Origin: Brevibacterium sp. 239c
GTDB taxonomy: Bacteria; Actinomycetota; Actinomycetes; Actinomycetales; Brevibacteriaceae
NCBI RefSeq assembly: GCF_900169365.1
Contig: NZ_FXZH01000002.1
Span: 124,001 to 188,000, forward strand
DNA length: 64,000 nt
Direction of reading: 5' to 3'
The first letter of the stretch is position 1. Each line of letters starts with the position of its first letter. A program made the translations under genes and the position numbers. Below, piece after piece: positions 8,257 through 17,282 of this stretch. The notes under the pieces were generated by a model, which saw only the letters and a list, made by a program, of their open reading frames with translations, did no database searches and was not told the DNA's origin.

Positions 8257-9321
8257 TCAGCGGCTCGTCGGTCCGGGGTGTTTCTTGAAGAACTCCCACA
8301 GGGTGTCGGTCGCCGAGAAGTTCTTCGTCACGTACCCGCCGCCGCTGTAGACCACTTCACCAGGCCAGACGTGCCCGCCGTCGGTGACGGAATAGAGCTC
8401 GACATCGCCCGTGCGCGAGCCTTTCGCGTCCTGCTTCGACGTGCCGGACGAACACTTCTTCCAGCTCGTGCGCAGGACGTGCTCGCCCTTCTTGCCGATG
8501 TCGCGCTCTGTCTTCACCGTGCAGTTCGAGGCCTCGACCCAGGGTTCGATCCATTCGCGCACGCCCGGATAGGTCTCGCCCTGACGCTCGCCTCCGTCGT
8601 AGTCCATCGTCGCGTCGCCGGTGCCGTGGATGGCGAGCATCGGCGTCGGCTCCGTGTAGTCGCAGCCCTGCGTCGGCTCCGTGTAGTCGCAGCCCTGCGT
8701 CGACTGCGGATAATAGGCTCCGGCGACGATGCCGAAGGCCGAGAATCGCTCGCGCAGATTGCAGGCCAGCACCGAGACGAAGCCGCCGCCGTTGGACTTG
8801 CCGGTGGCATAGACACGGCTGAGATCGATGCAGTGCTCGTCCTCGATCGAATCGAGCAGATCGGAGACGAATCGGACGTCGTCGGCACCGCTGGCATAGG
8901 GGGCGCCCTGCCACGATCTCTTGCCGTCCTTGAGCGCCCCATCGGGGAAGATGGTGATCGCAGGCAGTGTGGGCAGGCCCGTGTAGTTCTGGAACTCGGC
9001 GCCATCGGAGCCGTTTCCGTGGAACCCGATCACCAGCGGCAGGGGCGTCGATGCCTCGTAGTCCCGAGGAATGTTGATTCGATAGGTCCGCTCCTGACCC
9101 GCCGAGGTGATCGTCCGTTCGTCATTGCCCGGAGTCTGCTCGGTGCCGCAGCCCGCGGAGGGAATGGGCTTGACCGTCGCAGAGGTGTCGGCTGCCTCAC
9201 TCGGGTTCGAGGCCTGGGCTGGTCCCAAGGCCGGGCCCAAAGCAAGAAGGCTTGAGGTGAGTACCGCGGCGGAGCTTGCCGCGAGGATGGTGGTCAGGGT
9301 GCGTTTCGTTCTCGATTGCAT
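8257..9321 (-). CDS. Secreted CE1 / PHB-depolymerase-like esterase
   Basis: The protein has about 354 residues with an N-terminal signal peptide (QSRTKRTLTTILAASSAAV... ending near AQA). The alpha/beta-hydrolase domain shows the oxyanion motif GFHGNGSD, the nucleophile elbow GKSNGGG, an Asp in HGTGDATMDYDG and the catalytic His in DGGHVWPG. These match feruloyl-esterase/PHB-depolymerase-like family CE1 (LpqC-like). It should hydrolyse an ester outside the cell. ATG 9321 is six bases after AAAGGA; ATG 9324 is equally possible. It carries an exact 27-bp internal duplication. The likely operator at 9369-9381 resembles the one before the upstream GntR gene. Confidence 0.83.
   Translation of the reverse strand: MQSRTKRTLTTILAASSAAVLTSSLLALGPALGPAQASNPSEAADTSATVKPIPSAGCGTEQTPGNDERTITSAGQERTYRINIPRDYEASTPLPLVIGFHGNGSDGAEFQNYTGLPTLPAITIFPDGALKDGKRSWQGAPYASGADDVRFVSDLLDSIEDEHCIDLSRVYATGKSNGGGFVSVLACNLRERFSAFGIVAGAYYPQSTQGCDYTEPTQGCDYTEPTPMLAIHGTGDATMDYDGGERQGETYPGVREWIEPWVEASNCTVKTERDIGKKGEHVLRTSWKKCSSGTSKQDAKGSRTGDVELYSVTDGGHVWPGEVVYSGGGYVTKNFSATDTLWEFFKKHPGPTSR
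8644..8697. repeat. Exact 27-bp tandem duplication inside the esterase gene
   Basis: Two identical 27-base units (8644-8670 and 8671-8697) encode the nonapeptide TQGCDYTEP twice, adding one Cys and three acidic residues. A partial third copy follows. It lies just before the HGTGD catalytic Asp region. Confidence 0.95.
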
Positions 9322-9368
9322 CATGAGTCCTTTGATCGTCGGTGATCGTGGACAGGACTCTAGCACAG

Positions 9369-9381
9369 GTCATTAGATGAC
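9369..9381. promoter_or_regulatory. Palindromic operator candidate before the esterase
   Basis: GTCATTAGATGAC has perfect GTCAT/ATGAC arms. It stands about 47 bases upstream of the esterase start and matches 12 of 13 bases of a site before the GntR gene at 8092, so that GntR protein may control both promoters. Confidence 0.5.
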
Positions 9382-9446
9382 TATATGACTCACGCGATTC
9401 CAGGCTGCCCGGATGTCGAGTGTCGTTACGTGGCGAACGGGATCGC

Positions 9447-10100
9447 TCAGGGAGCGGTCTGCCCGGTGAGGACGGACCAGTTCTCCCTGGTCAGCTCCAC
9501 GGCTCGGCTCTGGTCGCCGCGGCGGATCGCGGCGATGATCTCGGTGTGCTGCTCGGGGGAGGCGGAGCCCTTCACGGAGTCGAAATGCAGATACTCCGCG
9601 CGGCGCAGGGTGGCCGTGACGACCTCGAGGTGATCGGGGATGAGCGGATTCTCGCTGCGCGCGAGGGCCACCTCGTGGAAGTCGTCATCGGCGGTGATAG
9701 CCGCGTCGATGTCGCCCTTGGCGAGAGCCGTGCGCAGCCGTTCATTCGCCTCGGCCATCTCTGCGAGGTCCGCCTCGGTGAGGGCGGCGAAAGCGAGTGT
9801 CATCGCCAGGGCATGAAGCTCGGCCGCGATCTGGCGCGCGTTGATGATGGCTTCGGGATTCTCCGGTGCGACCCGGGTCATCCTTCCCGGCTGGGCGACG
9901 ACGAGTCCGGCTTGGGCCAGGCGCTGAAGGGCCTCGCGCACGGGTGTGCGGGAGACCTGCAGCCAGGCGCCGAGCTCTTGGTCACGCAGCTGCTCACCGG
10001 GCGCGAGCTGTCCGCGCACGATGGCATCGCGGATCGAGCGGTAGACGTCATCGCGCAGCAGGGTGCGATGCGGCGCGGGCGAATTCTCTGGAATAGGCAC
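9447..10100 (-). CDS. GntR-family regulator (FCD type), likely regulator of acdS
   Basis: The protein has about 217 residues: a winged helix (LLRDDVYRSIRDAIVRG, then QELGAWLQVSRTPVREALQRL) and an FCD domain (AEANERLRTAL, DDDFHEVALARSENPLI, EQHTEIIAAIRRGD). I place the start at GTG 10100. The open frame extends to a TTG at 10130, but that codon lies inside a palindromic operator. It is divergent from acdS with a perfect 16-bp palindrome between them, so it very likely controls acdS and itself. Known ACC deaminase genes are usually under Lrp-type AcdR, so a GntR regulator here is notable. Confidence 0.85.
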   Translation of the reverse strand: MPIPENSPAPHRTLLRDDVYRSIRDAIVRGQLAPGEQLRDQELGAWLQVSRTPVREALQRLAQAGLVVAQPGRMTRVAPENPEAIINARQIAAELHALAMTLAFAALTEADLAEMAEANERLRTALAKGDIDAAITADDDFHEVALARSENPLIPDHLEVVTATLRRAEYLHFDSVKGSASPEQHTEIIAAIRRGDQSRAVELTRENWSVLTGQTAP

Positions 10101-10124
10101 GCGCCCATTGTAGTCGAAGCCGAA

Positions 10125-10140
10125 ATGCAATATATTGCAT
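10125..10140. promoter_or_regulatory. Perfect 16-bp palindrome, GntR operator between regulator and acdS
   Basis: ATGCAATATATTGCAT is a perfect palindrome and is followed by a further ATTGCA half-site. It lies in the divergent intergenic region, 63 bases before the acdS ATG, where a repressor would block both promoters. Confidence 0.7.
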
Positions 10141-10203
10141 ATTGCAGGGTGCGAACCAGATCACACTCTGCGGCAGGTCACCCCACCACACGAAGAGGAC
10201 GTC

Positions 10204-11220
10204 ATGGCCATCACTGATTTCGAACGCTATCCGCTCACATTCGGGCCGAGCCCGGTCCACACGCTCGACCGACTCGGCGACCACCTCGGCGGGGCCAGGG
10301 TCTGGGCCAAGCGTGAAGACGTCAACTCGGGGCTCGCCTTCGGCGGCAATAAGACCCGCAAGCTCGAATACATCGTTCCCGACATTCTCGCCTCCGGGGC
10401 CGACACCCTCGTGTCGATCGGCGGCTACCAGTCCAACCACACCCGGCAGGTCGCGGCGGTCGCCGCCCACCTCGGGCTGGGGGCCCGACTCGTGCAGGAA
10501 CGCTGGGTCGATTGGGACGATCCGGTCAATGACAAGGTCGGCAACATCGAGCTCTCCCGGATCATGGGCGCCGACGTCCATCTGGATTCGGCCGGTTTCG
10601 ACATCGGCATCCGCTCGAGCTGGGAGCACGCGATCGCCGAGGTCGAGGCCGCAGGCGGCAAGCCCTACCCGATCCCGGCGGGTGCCTCCGAGCACAAGTT
10701 CGGCGCCCTCGGGTTCGTCAACTGGGCCTACGAGGTCGCCGAACAGGAGAAGGAACTGGGCGTCTTCTTCGACACCATCATCGTCTGCACCGTCACCGGG
10801 TCGACCCACGCGGGAATGATCGCCGGATTCGCGGCCCTCGAAGCCGCCGGGGGACGCCCACGCCAGGTGATCGGCATCGACGCCTCCGCGACCTTGGAGA
10901 AGACCCACGACCAGGTGAAGCGAATCGCGAACAACGCGGCACAGCTCATCGGTCTCGGCCGTGAGATCACCGATGCTGATGTCGACATCCGCTCGGGTTG
11001 GGAAGGTCCCGCCTACGGCATCCCCGATGAGTCCACCGTCAACGCCATTCGAACCACCGCGCAGCTTGAAGGCGTCATCCTCGACCCTGTCTACGAGGGC
11101 AAGTCGATGGCGGGTCTGATCGATCTCGTCGGAGAGGGTACGGTCGGCAAGGATTCGACGGTGCTCTACGCCCACCTCGGCGGTCAGCTGGCGCTCAACG
11201 CCTACAGCTCGATCTTCTGA
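10204..11220 (+). CDS. acdS: 1-aminocyclopropane-1-carboxylate deaminase
   Basis: The protein has 338 residues, exactly the usual length. It is a PLP enzyme that opens ACC, the ethylene precursor, to 2-oxobutyrate and ammonia. The PLP lysine is K50 in [11 protein letters not shown]297, E298 (DPVYEGKSM) and L325 (AHLGG) stand at a constant +3 offset from Y294, E295 and L322 of the Pseudomonas enzyme. E295 and L322 are the residues used to tell true ACC deaminases from D-cysteine desulfhydrases. ATG 10204 is the first Met of the family pattern ([12 protein letters not shown]). It forms an operon with the AceE-like gene 57 bases downstream. The activity could help a plant- or rhizosphere-associated life or simply provide nitrogen. 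Confidence 0.92.
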   Translation: MAITDFERYPLTFGPSPVHTLDRLGDHLGGARVWAKREDVNSGLAFGGNKTRKLEYIVPDILASGADTLVSIGGYQSNHTRQVAAVAAHLGLGARLVQERWVDWDDPVNDKVGNIELSRIMGADVHLDSAGFDIGIRSSWEHAIAEVEAAGGKPYPIPAGASEHKFGALGFVNWAYEVAEQEKELGVFFDTIIVCTVTGSTHAGMIAGFAALEAAGGRPRQVIGIDASATLEKTHDQVKRIANNAAQLIGLGREITDADVDIRSGWEGPAYGIPDESTVNAIRTTAQLEGVILDPVYEGKSMAGLIDLVGEGTVGKDSTVLYAHLGGQLALNAYSSIF

Positions 11221-11246
11221 CCGCGCTTCGATCTTCTGACCGCGCC
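11209..11246. repeat. 19-bp tandem duplication across the acdS stop codon
   Basis: The unit beginning TCGATCTTCTGACCGCGC at 11209 is repeated at 11228, copying the last codons and stop of acdS into the spacer. The copy does not change the protein. Confidence 0.9.
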
Positions 11247-11277
11247 GTCAACCACCCCGCCCGCCAACGAAGGATCA

Positions 11278-13773
11278 ATGACGATGAACACGCCGGCCGC
11301 CCAGCACTCAAGTGACCTCGACCCGGACCGCGCCCCGGACCCGGATCACGCCCAGGACCGGGACCATATCCAAGTCCCGGACGAAGAACTCCACCAGTTC
11401 GAAACGTCCCTGCAGGTCAGTCCGCCCGGGACGAATGACCGTCCGCTGCGGGCATCGGTCTCGGGGGAGGACACGGTGCTCGACGAGATCGCGCAGCGGG
11501 TGCTGTGGCTGGCGACATCGATCATCGACCGGGCCAATCGGGGGCGGGCCAACAGCGACGGCGTCAAGGTCGGCGGGCATCAGTCGTCCTCGGCGTCGAT
11601 GACCGGCATCATGACCGCGCTGTGGTTCACCCAGCTGCGCTCGATCGATCGGGTCTCGGTCAAGCCGCACGCCTCGCCGGTCCTCCACGCGATCAACTAC
11701 CTCCTCGGCGATCTCGAGGAGAGGCACCTTGACTCGCTGCGATCGCGCGGGGGTCTGCAGCCCTATCCTTCGCGGACGAAGGACCCCGACATGGTCGATT
11801 TCTCGACCGGGTCCGTGGGCATCGGCGCGACCGCACCGATCTGGGCGGCGCTGTCCCACCGCTATGTCTCCGATCGGTTCCCGGAGACCCCGAGCGCGGG
11901 TCGCTTCTACTCGCTGCTCGGGGATGCGGAGATGGACGAGGGCGCGGTGTGGGAGGCGATCATCGATCCCGAGGTGCGCACGCTGGGCGAAATCGTGTGG
12001 ATCGTCGACCTCAACCGGCAGTCCCTCGACCGTGTCATCCCCGACGTGCAGATCAAACGGCTGCAGGGCATGTTCGCCGCAGCCGGCTGGCAGGTCCTCA
12101 CCTGCCCCTGGGGGCGCAGACTCGAGGCCGTGTTCGCCGGGCCCGGCGGTCAGGCGCTCAAGGACCGCCTGGTGTCGATGCCCAACCCCGAATACCAGCG
12201 GCTCCTGCGCGCCCATCCGACGGAGGTCCATGATCGGCTGCTCGCCGGCCTCGCCGAGGCGGCCGATCAGTCCCTGAGGGCCGTGATTGACCGTTTCGAC
12301 GCCGATTCCCTCGCCTCCCTCATCCGTGACCTGGGAGGACACGATCTGGGTCAGCTCGTCGAGACCTTCGAGGCCATCGATGACACACGGCCCACCGTAG
12401 TCTTCGCCTACACGATCAAGGGCAAGGGGCTGGCCACGGAGGGCCACCCCGGCAACCATGCCGCGCAGCTGACCGAGGCGCAGATGCGCGACCTCGCGAC
12501 CGCCTCGGGGATGGATCTCGACAATCCCTGGGTTACCTTCGACCCCGACACCTCGGCCGGACGGCTGTGCGCGAAGACCGCTGCTTCACTGGAGCGGGAT
12601 GGCCACGAAACCCATGCCGTTGCCGAGGTGCCTGCAGAGTTGGGCTTCACCCCGCGGCCCGTGATCTCGACCCAGGCCGCACTCGGTCGTTTCCTCTCCG
12701 ACCTCAAACACGTCGCTCCCGAGGTCGCCCGCCGGGTCGTGACCGTCTCACCCGATGTGGCCACGTCGACCAACCTCGGCGGGTGGATCAACAAGACGGG
12801 GATCTGGTCACCGGCCGGGCGCGAGGACTGGTTCTCCGACGATCGGGAACGGATCCTCAAATGGCAAGAAGGCTCGCGCGGACAGCACATCGAAATGGGC
12901 ATCGCCGAGGTCAACCTCGTGTCCCTGGCCGGGGAGCTGGGCTCGACAGGATCCCGCTGGGGACAGCCGCTGCTGCCGATCGCGACGATCTACGATCCAT
13001 TCATCAACCGCGCGCTCGAGCCGTGGACGTTCAGCCTCTACGCGGGCGGGCGCTCGATCATGGTCGGCACGCCCTCTGGGGTGAGCCTGGCGCCGGAGGG
13101 TGGGGCGCACCAGTCGTTCAACACTCCCTCGGTCACCCTGGAGATCCCGGGGCTGACGAGTTGGGAGCCGGCGTTCGCCCAGGACCTGGAGTGGACCCTG
13201 CTGGAGGCCCTGCGGGAAATGGCCGACCCGGATGGGGACTCCGCCTACTTCCGGCTCACCACACGACCTGTGAGTCAGGACTTGGCCGCCGTGCCCGGGG
13301 ACCCCCTGCTGCGGCAGCGCAGACGCGAACAGGTCATCGCCGGTGGTTACCGCCTCAGCGCGCATCCGGCCAGCCAAGATCAGGTGACGTTGGTGGGTGC
13401 TGGGGCGATCATGACCGAGGTGATCGAGGCCGCAGCCAGGCTCGAATCGCTGGGGGTGCGGGCAGGTATCGTGTGCTTGACTTCGCCATCGAAGCTCTTC
13501 CGTGCTGTCCAGGAGCGCTCACGCGTGAACTCGACGCCGCGCTCGGCGATCGCGGAGGAGCTCTTCCCGGCCGCGCATCCGGCCCCGCTCGTGACCGTCC
13601 TCGATGGACACCCGCACACGCTGGCCTTCCTCGCCGGTGTGCGCGGGGATCGCACCCGCAACCTCGGTGTCACCGAATTCGGTCAGGCCTCCTCGGTGAG
13701 CGAGGCCTACGAGATCCACGGGATCGACACGGCCTCGATCGCCTCACATGCCTTGGATCTGCTTGGCGTGTGA
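11278..13773 (+). CDS. AceE-like homodimeric 2-oxoacid dehydrogenase E1 (2-oxobutyrate candidate)
   Basis: The protein has 831 residues and is related to AceE, the homodimeric pyruvate dehydrogenase E1, though somewhat shorter. After a ~60-residue low-complexity Asp/Pro-rich tail come the AceE features GHQSSSASM, the ThDP-binding GDAEMDEG...DLNRQSLDR segment, IKGKGLATEGHPGNHA, HIEMGIAEVNL and the C-terminal transketolase fold. The ribosome site GAAGGA precedes ATG 11278. It follows acdS in the same operon, so its substrate may be the 2-oxobutyrate made by AcdS. The Pseudomonas MdeB protein, an AceE homologue next to methionine gamma-lyase, is a known precedent for 2-oxobutyrate use. The alternative is a second pyruvate dehydrogenase E1. 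Confidence 0.8.
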   Translation: MTMNTPAAQHSSDLDPDRAPDPDHAQDRDHIQVPDEELHQFETSLQVSPPGTNDRPLRASVSGEDTVLDEIAQRVLWLATSIIDRANRGRANSDGVKVGGHQSSSASMTGIMTALWFTQLRSIDRVSVKPHASPVLHAINYLLGDLEERHLDSLRSRGGLQPYPSRTKDPDMVDFSTGSVGIGATAPIWAALSHRYVSDRFPETPSAGRFYSLLGDAEMDEGAVWEAIIDPEVRTLGEIVWIVDLNRQSLDRVIPDVQIKRLQGMFAAAGWQVLTCPWGRRLEAVFAGPGGQALKDRLVSMPNPEYQRLLRAHPTEVHDRLLAGLAEAADQSLRAVIDRFDADSLASLIRDLGGHDLGQLVETFEAIDDTRPTVVFAYTIKGKGLATEGHPGNHAAQLTEAQMRDLATASGMDLDNPWVTFDPDTSAGRLCAKTAASLERDGHETHAVAEVPAELGFTPRPVISTQAALGRFLSDLKHVAPEVARRVVTVSPDVATSTNLGGWINKTGIWSPAGREDWFSDDRERILKWQEGSRGQHIEMGIAEVNLVSLAGELGSTGSRWGQPLLPIATIYDPFINRALEPWTFSLYAGGRSIMVGTPSGVSLAPEGGAHQSFNTPSVTLEIPGLTSWEPAFAQDLEWTLLEALREMADPDGDSAYFRLTTRPVSQDLAAVPGDPLLRQRRREQVIAGGYRLSAHPASQDQVTLVGAGAIMTEVIEAAARLESLGVRAGIVCLTSPSKLFRAVQERSRVNSTPRSAIAEELFPAAHPAPLVTVLDGHPHTLAFLAGVRGDRTRNLGVTEFGQASSVSEAYEIHGIDTASIASHALDLLGV

Positions 13774-13924
13774 GGTGCTTCTGCGGTGTTCGGGGACAAG
13801 GTGGGGGCGCCGATGTCCGACGCCTCTGTCATTGCCCACCGATCATCGCTAGACTCACAGGCGACTGCTTCTGTTGTGTTCGCTGTTGAACACAAACTCA
13901 AATGGTGAAAGGACAACCGACGTC

Positions 13925-15403
13925 ATGGATGCCGTTGCAGAATTTTTCGACACGATCAGCGGATTCGTCTGGGGTCCGTTCCTCCTCATCCCCCTGCTGC
14001 TGGGGACAGGCCTGTACCTGACGATCCGTCTGGGTGGACTGCAGTTCACCAAGCTGCTGCCGGCTCTGACCCTGGGGATACTCAAACGCAAAGATGCCGG
14101 CTCCGAAGGCGACATCACCCAATTCCAGGCGCTGACAACGGCTCTGGCCGCCACCGTGGGCACCGGCAACATCGTCGGCGTGGCCACAGCGATCGGCGTC
14201 GGCGGCCCTGGCGCGCTGTTCTGGATGTGGATGACGGGGCTCCTGGGCATGGTCACCAAATACGCAGAGGGGTTCCTGGCGGTGCGCTTCCGCGGTACAG
14301 ATGATGCGGGGGAGAAGTCGGGCGGCCCCCAGTACTATCTCGAACGCGGTATCAAGGGGCCGTTGGGCAAGGTCCTGGGACTGATGTTCGCTGTCTTCGC
14401 CGTTTTCGCCTGCTTCGGCATCGGCAACATGACCCAGGGCAACTCGATCGCGGCCAATGTCGAATCCAGCTGGTCGATCCCCGCCTGGATCACCGGTGCC
14501 GTCCTCACCGTCCTCACCCTGGTGGTGCTCGTCGGCGGCATCAAGTCCATCGGCCGGGTCACTGCCGGACTTGTGCCGGTGATGATCGTCTTCTACGTCC
14601 TTGGGGCCCTGTTCATCCTCCTCGCCAACATCGACAAGGTGCCCGGCGCCTTCGCTGCGATCTTCACCGAAGCCTTCACCGGCACCTCGGCGGTCGGCGG
14701 ATTCGCGGGGTCGGCGATCATCATCGTGGTGCAGATGGGCGTGGCCCGTGGTCTGTTCTCCAATGAGTCGGGCCTCGGCTCGGCGCCGATCGCCGCTGCT
14801 GCCGCGCAGACCACGCACCCTGTCCGCCAGGGGCTGGTCTCGATGACCCAGACATTCATCGACACCATCATCGTCGTCAGCTTCACCGGACTGACGATCA
14901 TCGCCACCGGCACCTGGAATCAGGTCGACCCCGAGACCGGGGAACAGATCAGTGCCGCACTCATGACCGGAGAGGCCTTCTCCAATGGGCTGCCCGGGCA
15001 ATGGGGCCATTGGATCGTGACCATGGGCATCGTTCTCTTCGCCTTTTCTACTCTGCTCGGTTGGTCGTACTACGGCGACCGCAATGTCGAAAGGCTCGTC
15101 GGCCGCCGCGGTGTCCTGCCGTTCCGGATCTTCTTCTCACTCGTCGTGTTCGTCGGCTGTACCACCGAACTCGAGCCGATCTGGAACTTCTCCGATGTGA
15201 TGAACGGTCTGATGGCCCTGCCGAACCTGCTGGGCATACTCATCTTGTCGGGTCTCATCTCTCGCGAGACCAAGCACTATCTCAAGAACGACCCGAATCT
15301 CACCGCGGACAAGTCCACGATCGAGGCGTTCATGGTCGGTCAGCCGGGCTGGAGTCAGTGGAAGGCGGGCGACGTGGTCGGTTCCTCACGACGGTTTGAC
15401 TGA
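13925..15403 (+). CDS. AGCS-family amino acid:cation symporter
   Basis: The protein has 492 residues and is shorter at the N-terminus than the copy at 540. The family regions are QFQALTTALAATVGTGNIVG, GGPGALFW, SGGPQYYLERG and GLFSNESGLGSAPIAAAAA. It probably imports alanine or glycine with Na+. ATG 13925 has GAAAGGA upstream. It lies downstream of the acdS operon but with a 151-base gap, so it is probably a separate transcript. Confidence 0.88.
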   Translation: MDAVAEFFDTISGFVWGPFLLIPLLLGTGLYLTIRLGGLQFTKLLPALTLGILKRKDAGSEGDITQFQALTTALAATVGTGNIVGVATAIGVGGPGALFWMWMTGLLGMVTKYAEGFLAVRFRGTDDAGEKSGGPQYYLERGIKGPLGKVLGLMFAVFAVFACFGIGNMTQGNSIAANVESSWSIPAWITGAVLTVLTLVVLVGGIKSIGRVTAGLVPVMIVFYVLGALFILLANIDKVPGAFAAIFTEAFTGTSAVGGFAGSAIIIVVQMGVARGLFSNESGLGSAPIAAAAAQTTHPVRQGLVSMTQTFIDTIIVVSFTGLTIIATGTWNQVDPETGEQISAALMTGEAFSNGLPGQWGHWIVTMGIVLFAFSTLLGWSYYGDRNVERLVGRRGVLPFRIFFSLVVFVGCTTELEPIWNFSDVMNGLMALPNLLGILILSGLISRETKHYLKNDPNLTADKSTIEAFMVGQPGWSQWKAGDVVGSSRRFD

Positions 15404-15618
15404 GCGACCGTCCGGTCGGCAGTCTGTCTGATCGCTCGTGCGGCCGAACGCTGGTTTCGTCGAGCTAGTAGTTCGCGCGGAAATCGTCGCATAAACTGCG
15501 GAATTCGCAGCAATGTAGCAATTCGCCAGGGCTGTGTGCGGAACTGATGATTCCCCCAGGCTGCGGCACTTGTTGCGCACGTCACGTGTTGATAGCGTGA
15601 GAGGTGGGCCTACGCAAT

Positions 15619-15634
15619 CCGTCGATTTCGACGG
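15619..15634. promoter_or_regulatory. Inverted repeat before the aldehyde dehydrogenase gene
   Basis: CCGTCGATTTCGACGG is a perfect 7-2-7 inverted repeat 66 bases before the gabD-like start, in a 296-base gap otherwise without genes. It is an operator candidate; no regulator gene is adjacent. Confidence 0.4.
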
Positions 15635-15699
15635 TGATCAGGTAGGCAAACGCCTTTTCCGGCGCCACCCGGGCGCCACACAAGTCAAAGGAGTCTGGA

Positions 15700-17094
15700 A
15701 TGAGCAATGTAGGCAGTGCTGCAGGCGGTTACCGCGTCGAGAATCCGGCCACGGGCGAAGTCGTCGAACGCTTCGAGAACGCCACCGACTCACAGATCGA
15801 GGAGGTCCTTGAGGGCGCTCACCAGGGCTTCCTGAGCTGGCGGGAGAAGACCACCGAAGAACGCGGAAAGATCGTCAATAAGGTTGCCTCGCTCTTCGGG
15901 GAGCACAAGGAAGAACTCGCGAAGATCATCGCAGAAGAGATGGGAAAGCCCGTCGCGGAAGGCATCGAGGAGGCCGAATTCTGCGAGGAGATCTTCAACT
16001 ACTACGCGGACAACGGACCGGATTTCGCCGCCGACGAACCCATCAAGTCGATGTCGGGCGGCAAGGCTTTCATCCAGCGCCGCCCCGTGGGCGCGCTGCT
16101 GGGCATCATGCCGTGGAACTTCCCGTATTATCAGGTCGCCCGCTTCGCAGCACCGAACCTCGTCCTCGGCAACACGATCATCCTCAAGCACGCTGAGATC
16201 TGCCCTCGTTCGTCGGCGAAGATCGCCGAGATCATGAAGGAGGCCGGCGTTCCTGAAGGTGTGTACAACAACATCTACGCCACCCACGATCAGATCGAGA
16301 CCATCATTGCCGACGATCGGCTCGAAGGCGTCTCGCTGACCGGTTCCGAGCGCGCCGGTTCGGCCGTCGCGGCCACAGCGGGCAAGCACCTGAAGAAGGC
16401 CGTACTCGAACTCGGCGGCTCCGATCCCTACATCGTCCTCGACACGGACAATATGGACGAAGCCGTCGACACTGCTTGGGGCACTCGTCTCTACAACACC
16501 GGCCAGGTCTGCAACGCGAACAAGCGCATGATCGTCATGGACGACATCTACGACGACTTCGTCACCGGACTGACCAAGCGCGCCCAGGATTGGACGAAGG
16601 GGACTCCCGCCGAGGCGGGCGACGGCAAGTACTCGCCGCTGTCCTCCCGTGGAGCCGCAGAGAACCTGCGCAAGCAGCTCGACCGCGCTGTCGAGCAGGG
16701 TGCGACACTCGTCGGCGGCGAGCTGGCATCGGACGGCTCGGCTTACGTCTCGCCAGCCGTGCTGACCGGAGTCACCTCTGACATGGACGCCTACCGCGAA
16801 GAGCTCTTCGGGCCGGTGGCCACGGTGTACAAGGTGACCAGCGACGATGAGGCCCTCAAGCTGGCCAACGACACGCGCTTCGGCCTCGGCGGCGCGGTGT
16901 TCGCCAAGGACGAGGAGCGTGCCGCGAAGCTCGCCCAGCGCCTCGAGGTCGGCATGTCGAACGTCAACACCCCCGCCGGGGAAGGCGCCGAGATCCCCTT
17001 CGGCGGCACCAAGCGCTCGGGCTTCGGCCGCGAGCTCGGCCCCTACGGCATGGACGAGTTCGTCAACAAGCGCATGTACTACGTCGCTGGCTGA
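15700..17094 (+). CDS. NAD(P)-dependent succinate-semialdehyde dehydrogenase
   Basis: The protein has 464 residues and belongs to the aldehyde dehydrogenase superfamily. The cofactor region MPWNFPYYQVARFAAPNL, general base E237 in LELGGSDPY and nucleophile C271 in GQVCNANKR are all present. GMSNVNTP near the end and the SGFGRELGPYG tail fit the GabD/Sad subgroup, which oxidises succinate semialdehyde to succinate at the end of GABA degradation. A ribosome site AAAGGAG lies before the ATG. It is monocistronic: a strong terminator follows, and no GABA transaminase is nearby. Other short-chain aldehydes cannot be excluded. Confidence 0.82.
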   Translation: MSNVGSAAGGYRVENPATGEVVERFENATDSQIEEVLEGAHQGFLSWREKTTEERGKIVNKVASLFGEHKEELAKIIAEEMGKPVAEGIEEAEFCEEIFNYYADNGPDFAADEPIKSMSGGKAFIQRRPVGALLGIMPWNFPYYQVARFAAPNLVLGNTIILKHAEICPRSSAKIAEIMKEAGVPEGVYNNIYATHDQIETIIADDRLEGVSLTGSERAGSAVAATAGKHLKKAVLELGGSDPYIVLDTDNMDEAVDTAWGTRLYNTGQVCNANKRMIVMDDIYDDFVTGLTKRAQDWTKGTPAEAGDGKYSPLSSRGAAENLRKQLDRAVEQGATLVGGELASDGSAYVSPAVLTGVTSDMDAYREELFGPVATVYKVTSDDEALKLANDTRFGLGGAVFAKDEERAAKLAQRLEVGMSNVNTPAGEGAEIPFGGTKRSGFGRELGPYGMDEFVNKRMYYVAG

Positions 17095-17110
17095 CCGTCA
17101 CCGATTCCAG

Positions 17111-17168
17111 ACGCGGGCGCTGAACTGAGACGCGGGTGCGCACCCGTTTCTCAGCGCAGCGCCCGCGT
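17111..17168 (+). terminator. Long hairpin terminator after the aldehyde dehydrogenase gene
   Basis: ACGCGGGCGCTG (17111-17122) pairs perfectly with 17157-17168. An inner stem (CTGAGACGCGGGTGC against GCACCCGTTTCTCAG, nearly complementary) extends the hairpin. Confidence 0.75.
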
Positions 17169-17282
17169 TGTGCTGTCACGGTGGGATCAAGACTTCACCC
17201 TATGACGGGCACCGTGGGTGAGGTTCGTCGGAACCTCGACACTCGGGGAGGCACTCGGTAGCGTCTGTGACGTCCCTGACCG

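Noticed and set aside
10204..11220. D-cysteine desulfhydrase as an alternative name for acdS
   Set aside because: Both diagnostic residues of ACC deaminase (E298 and L325, equal to E295 and L322) are present at a constant offset.
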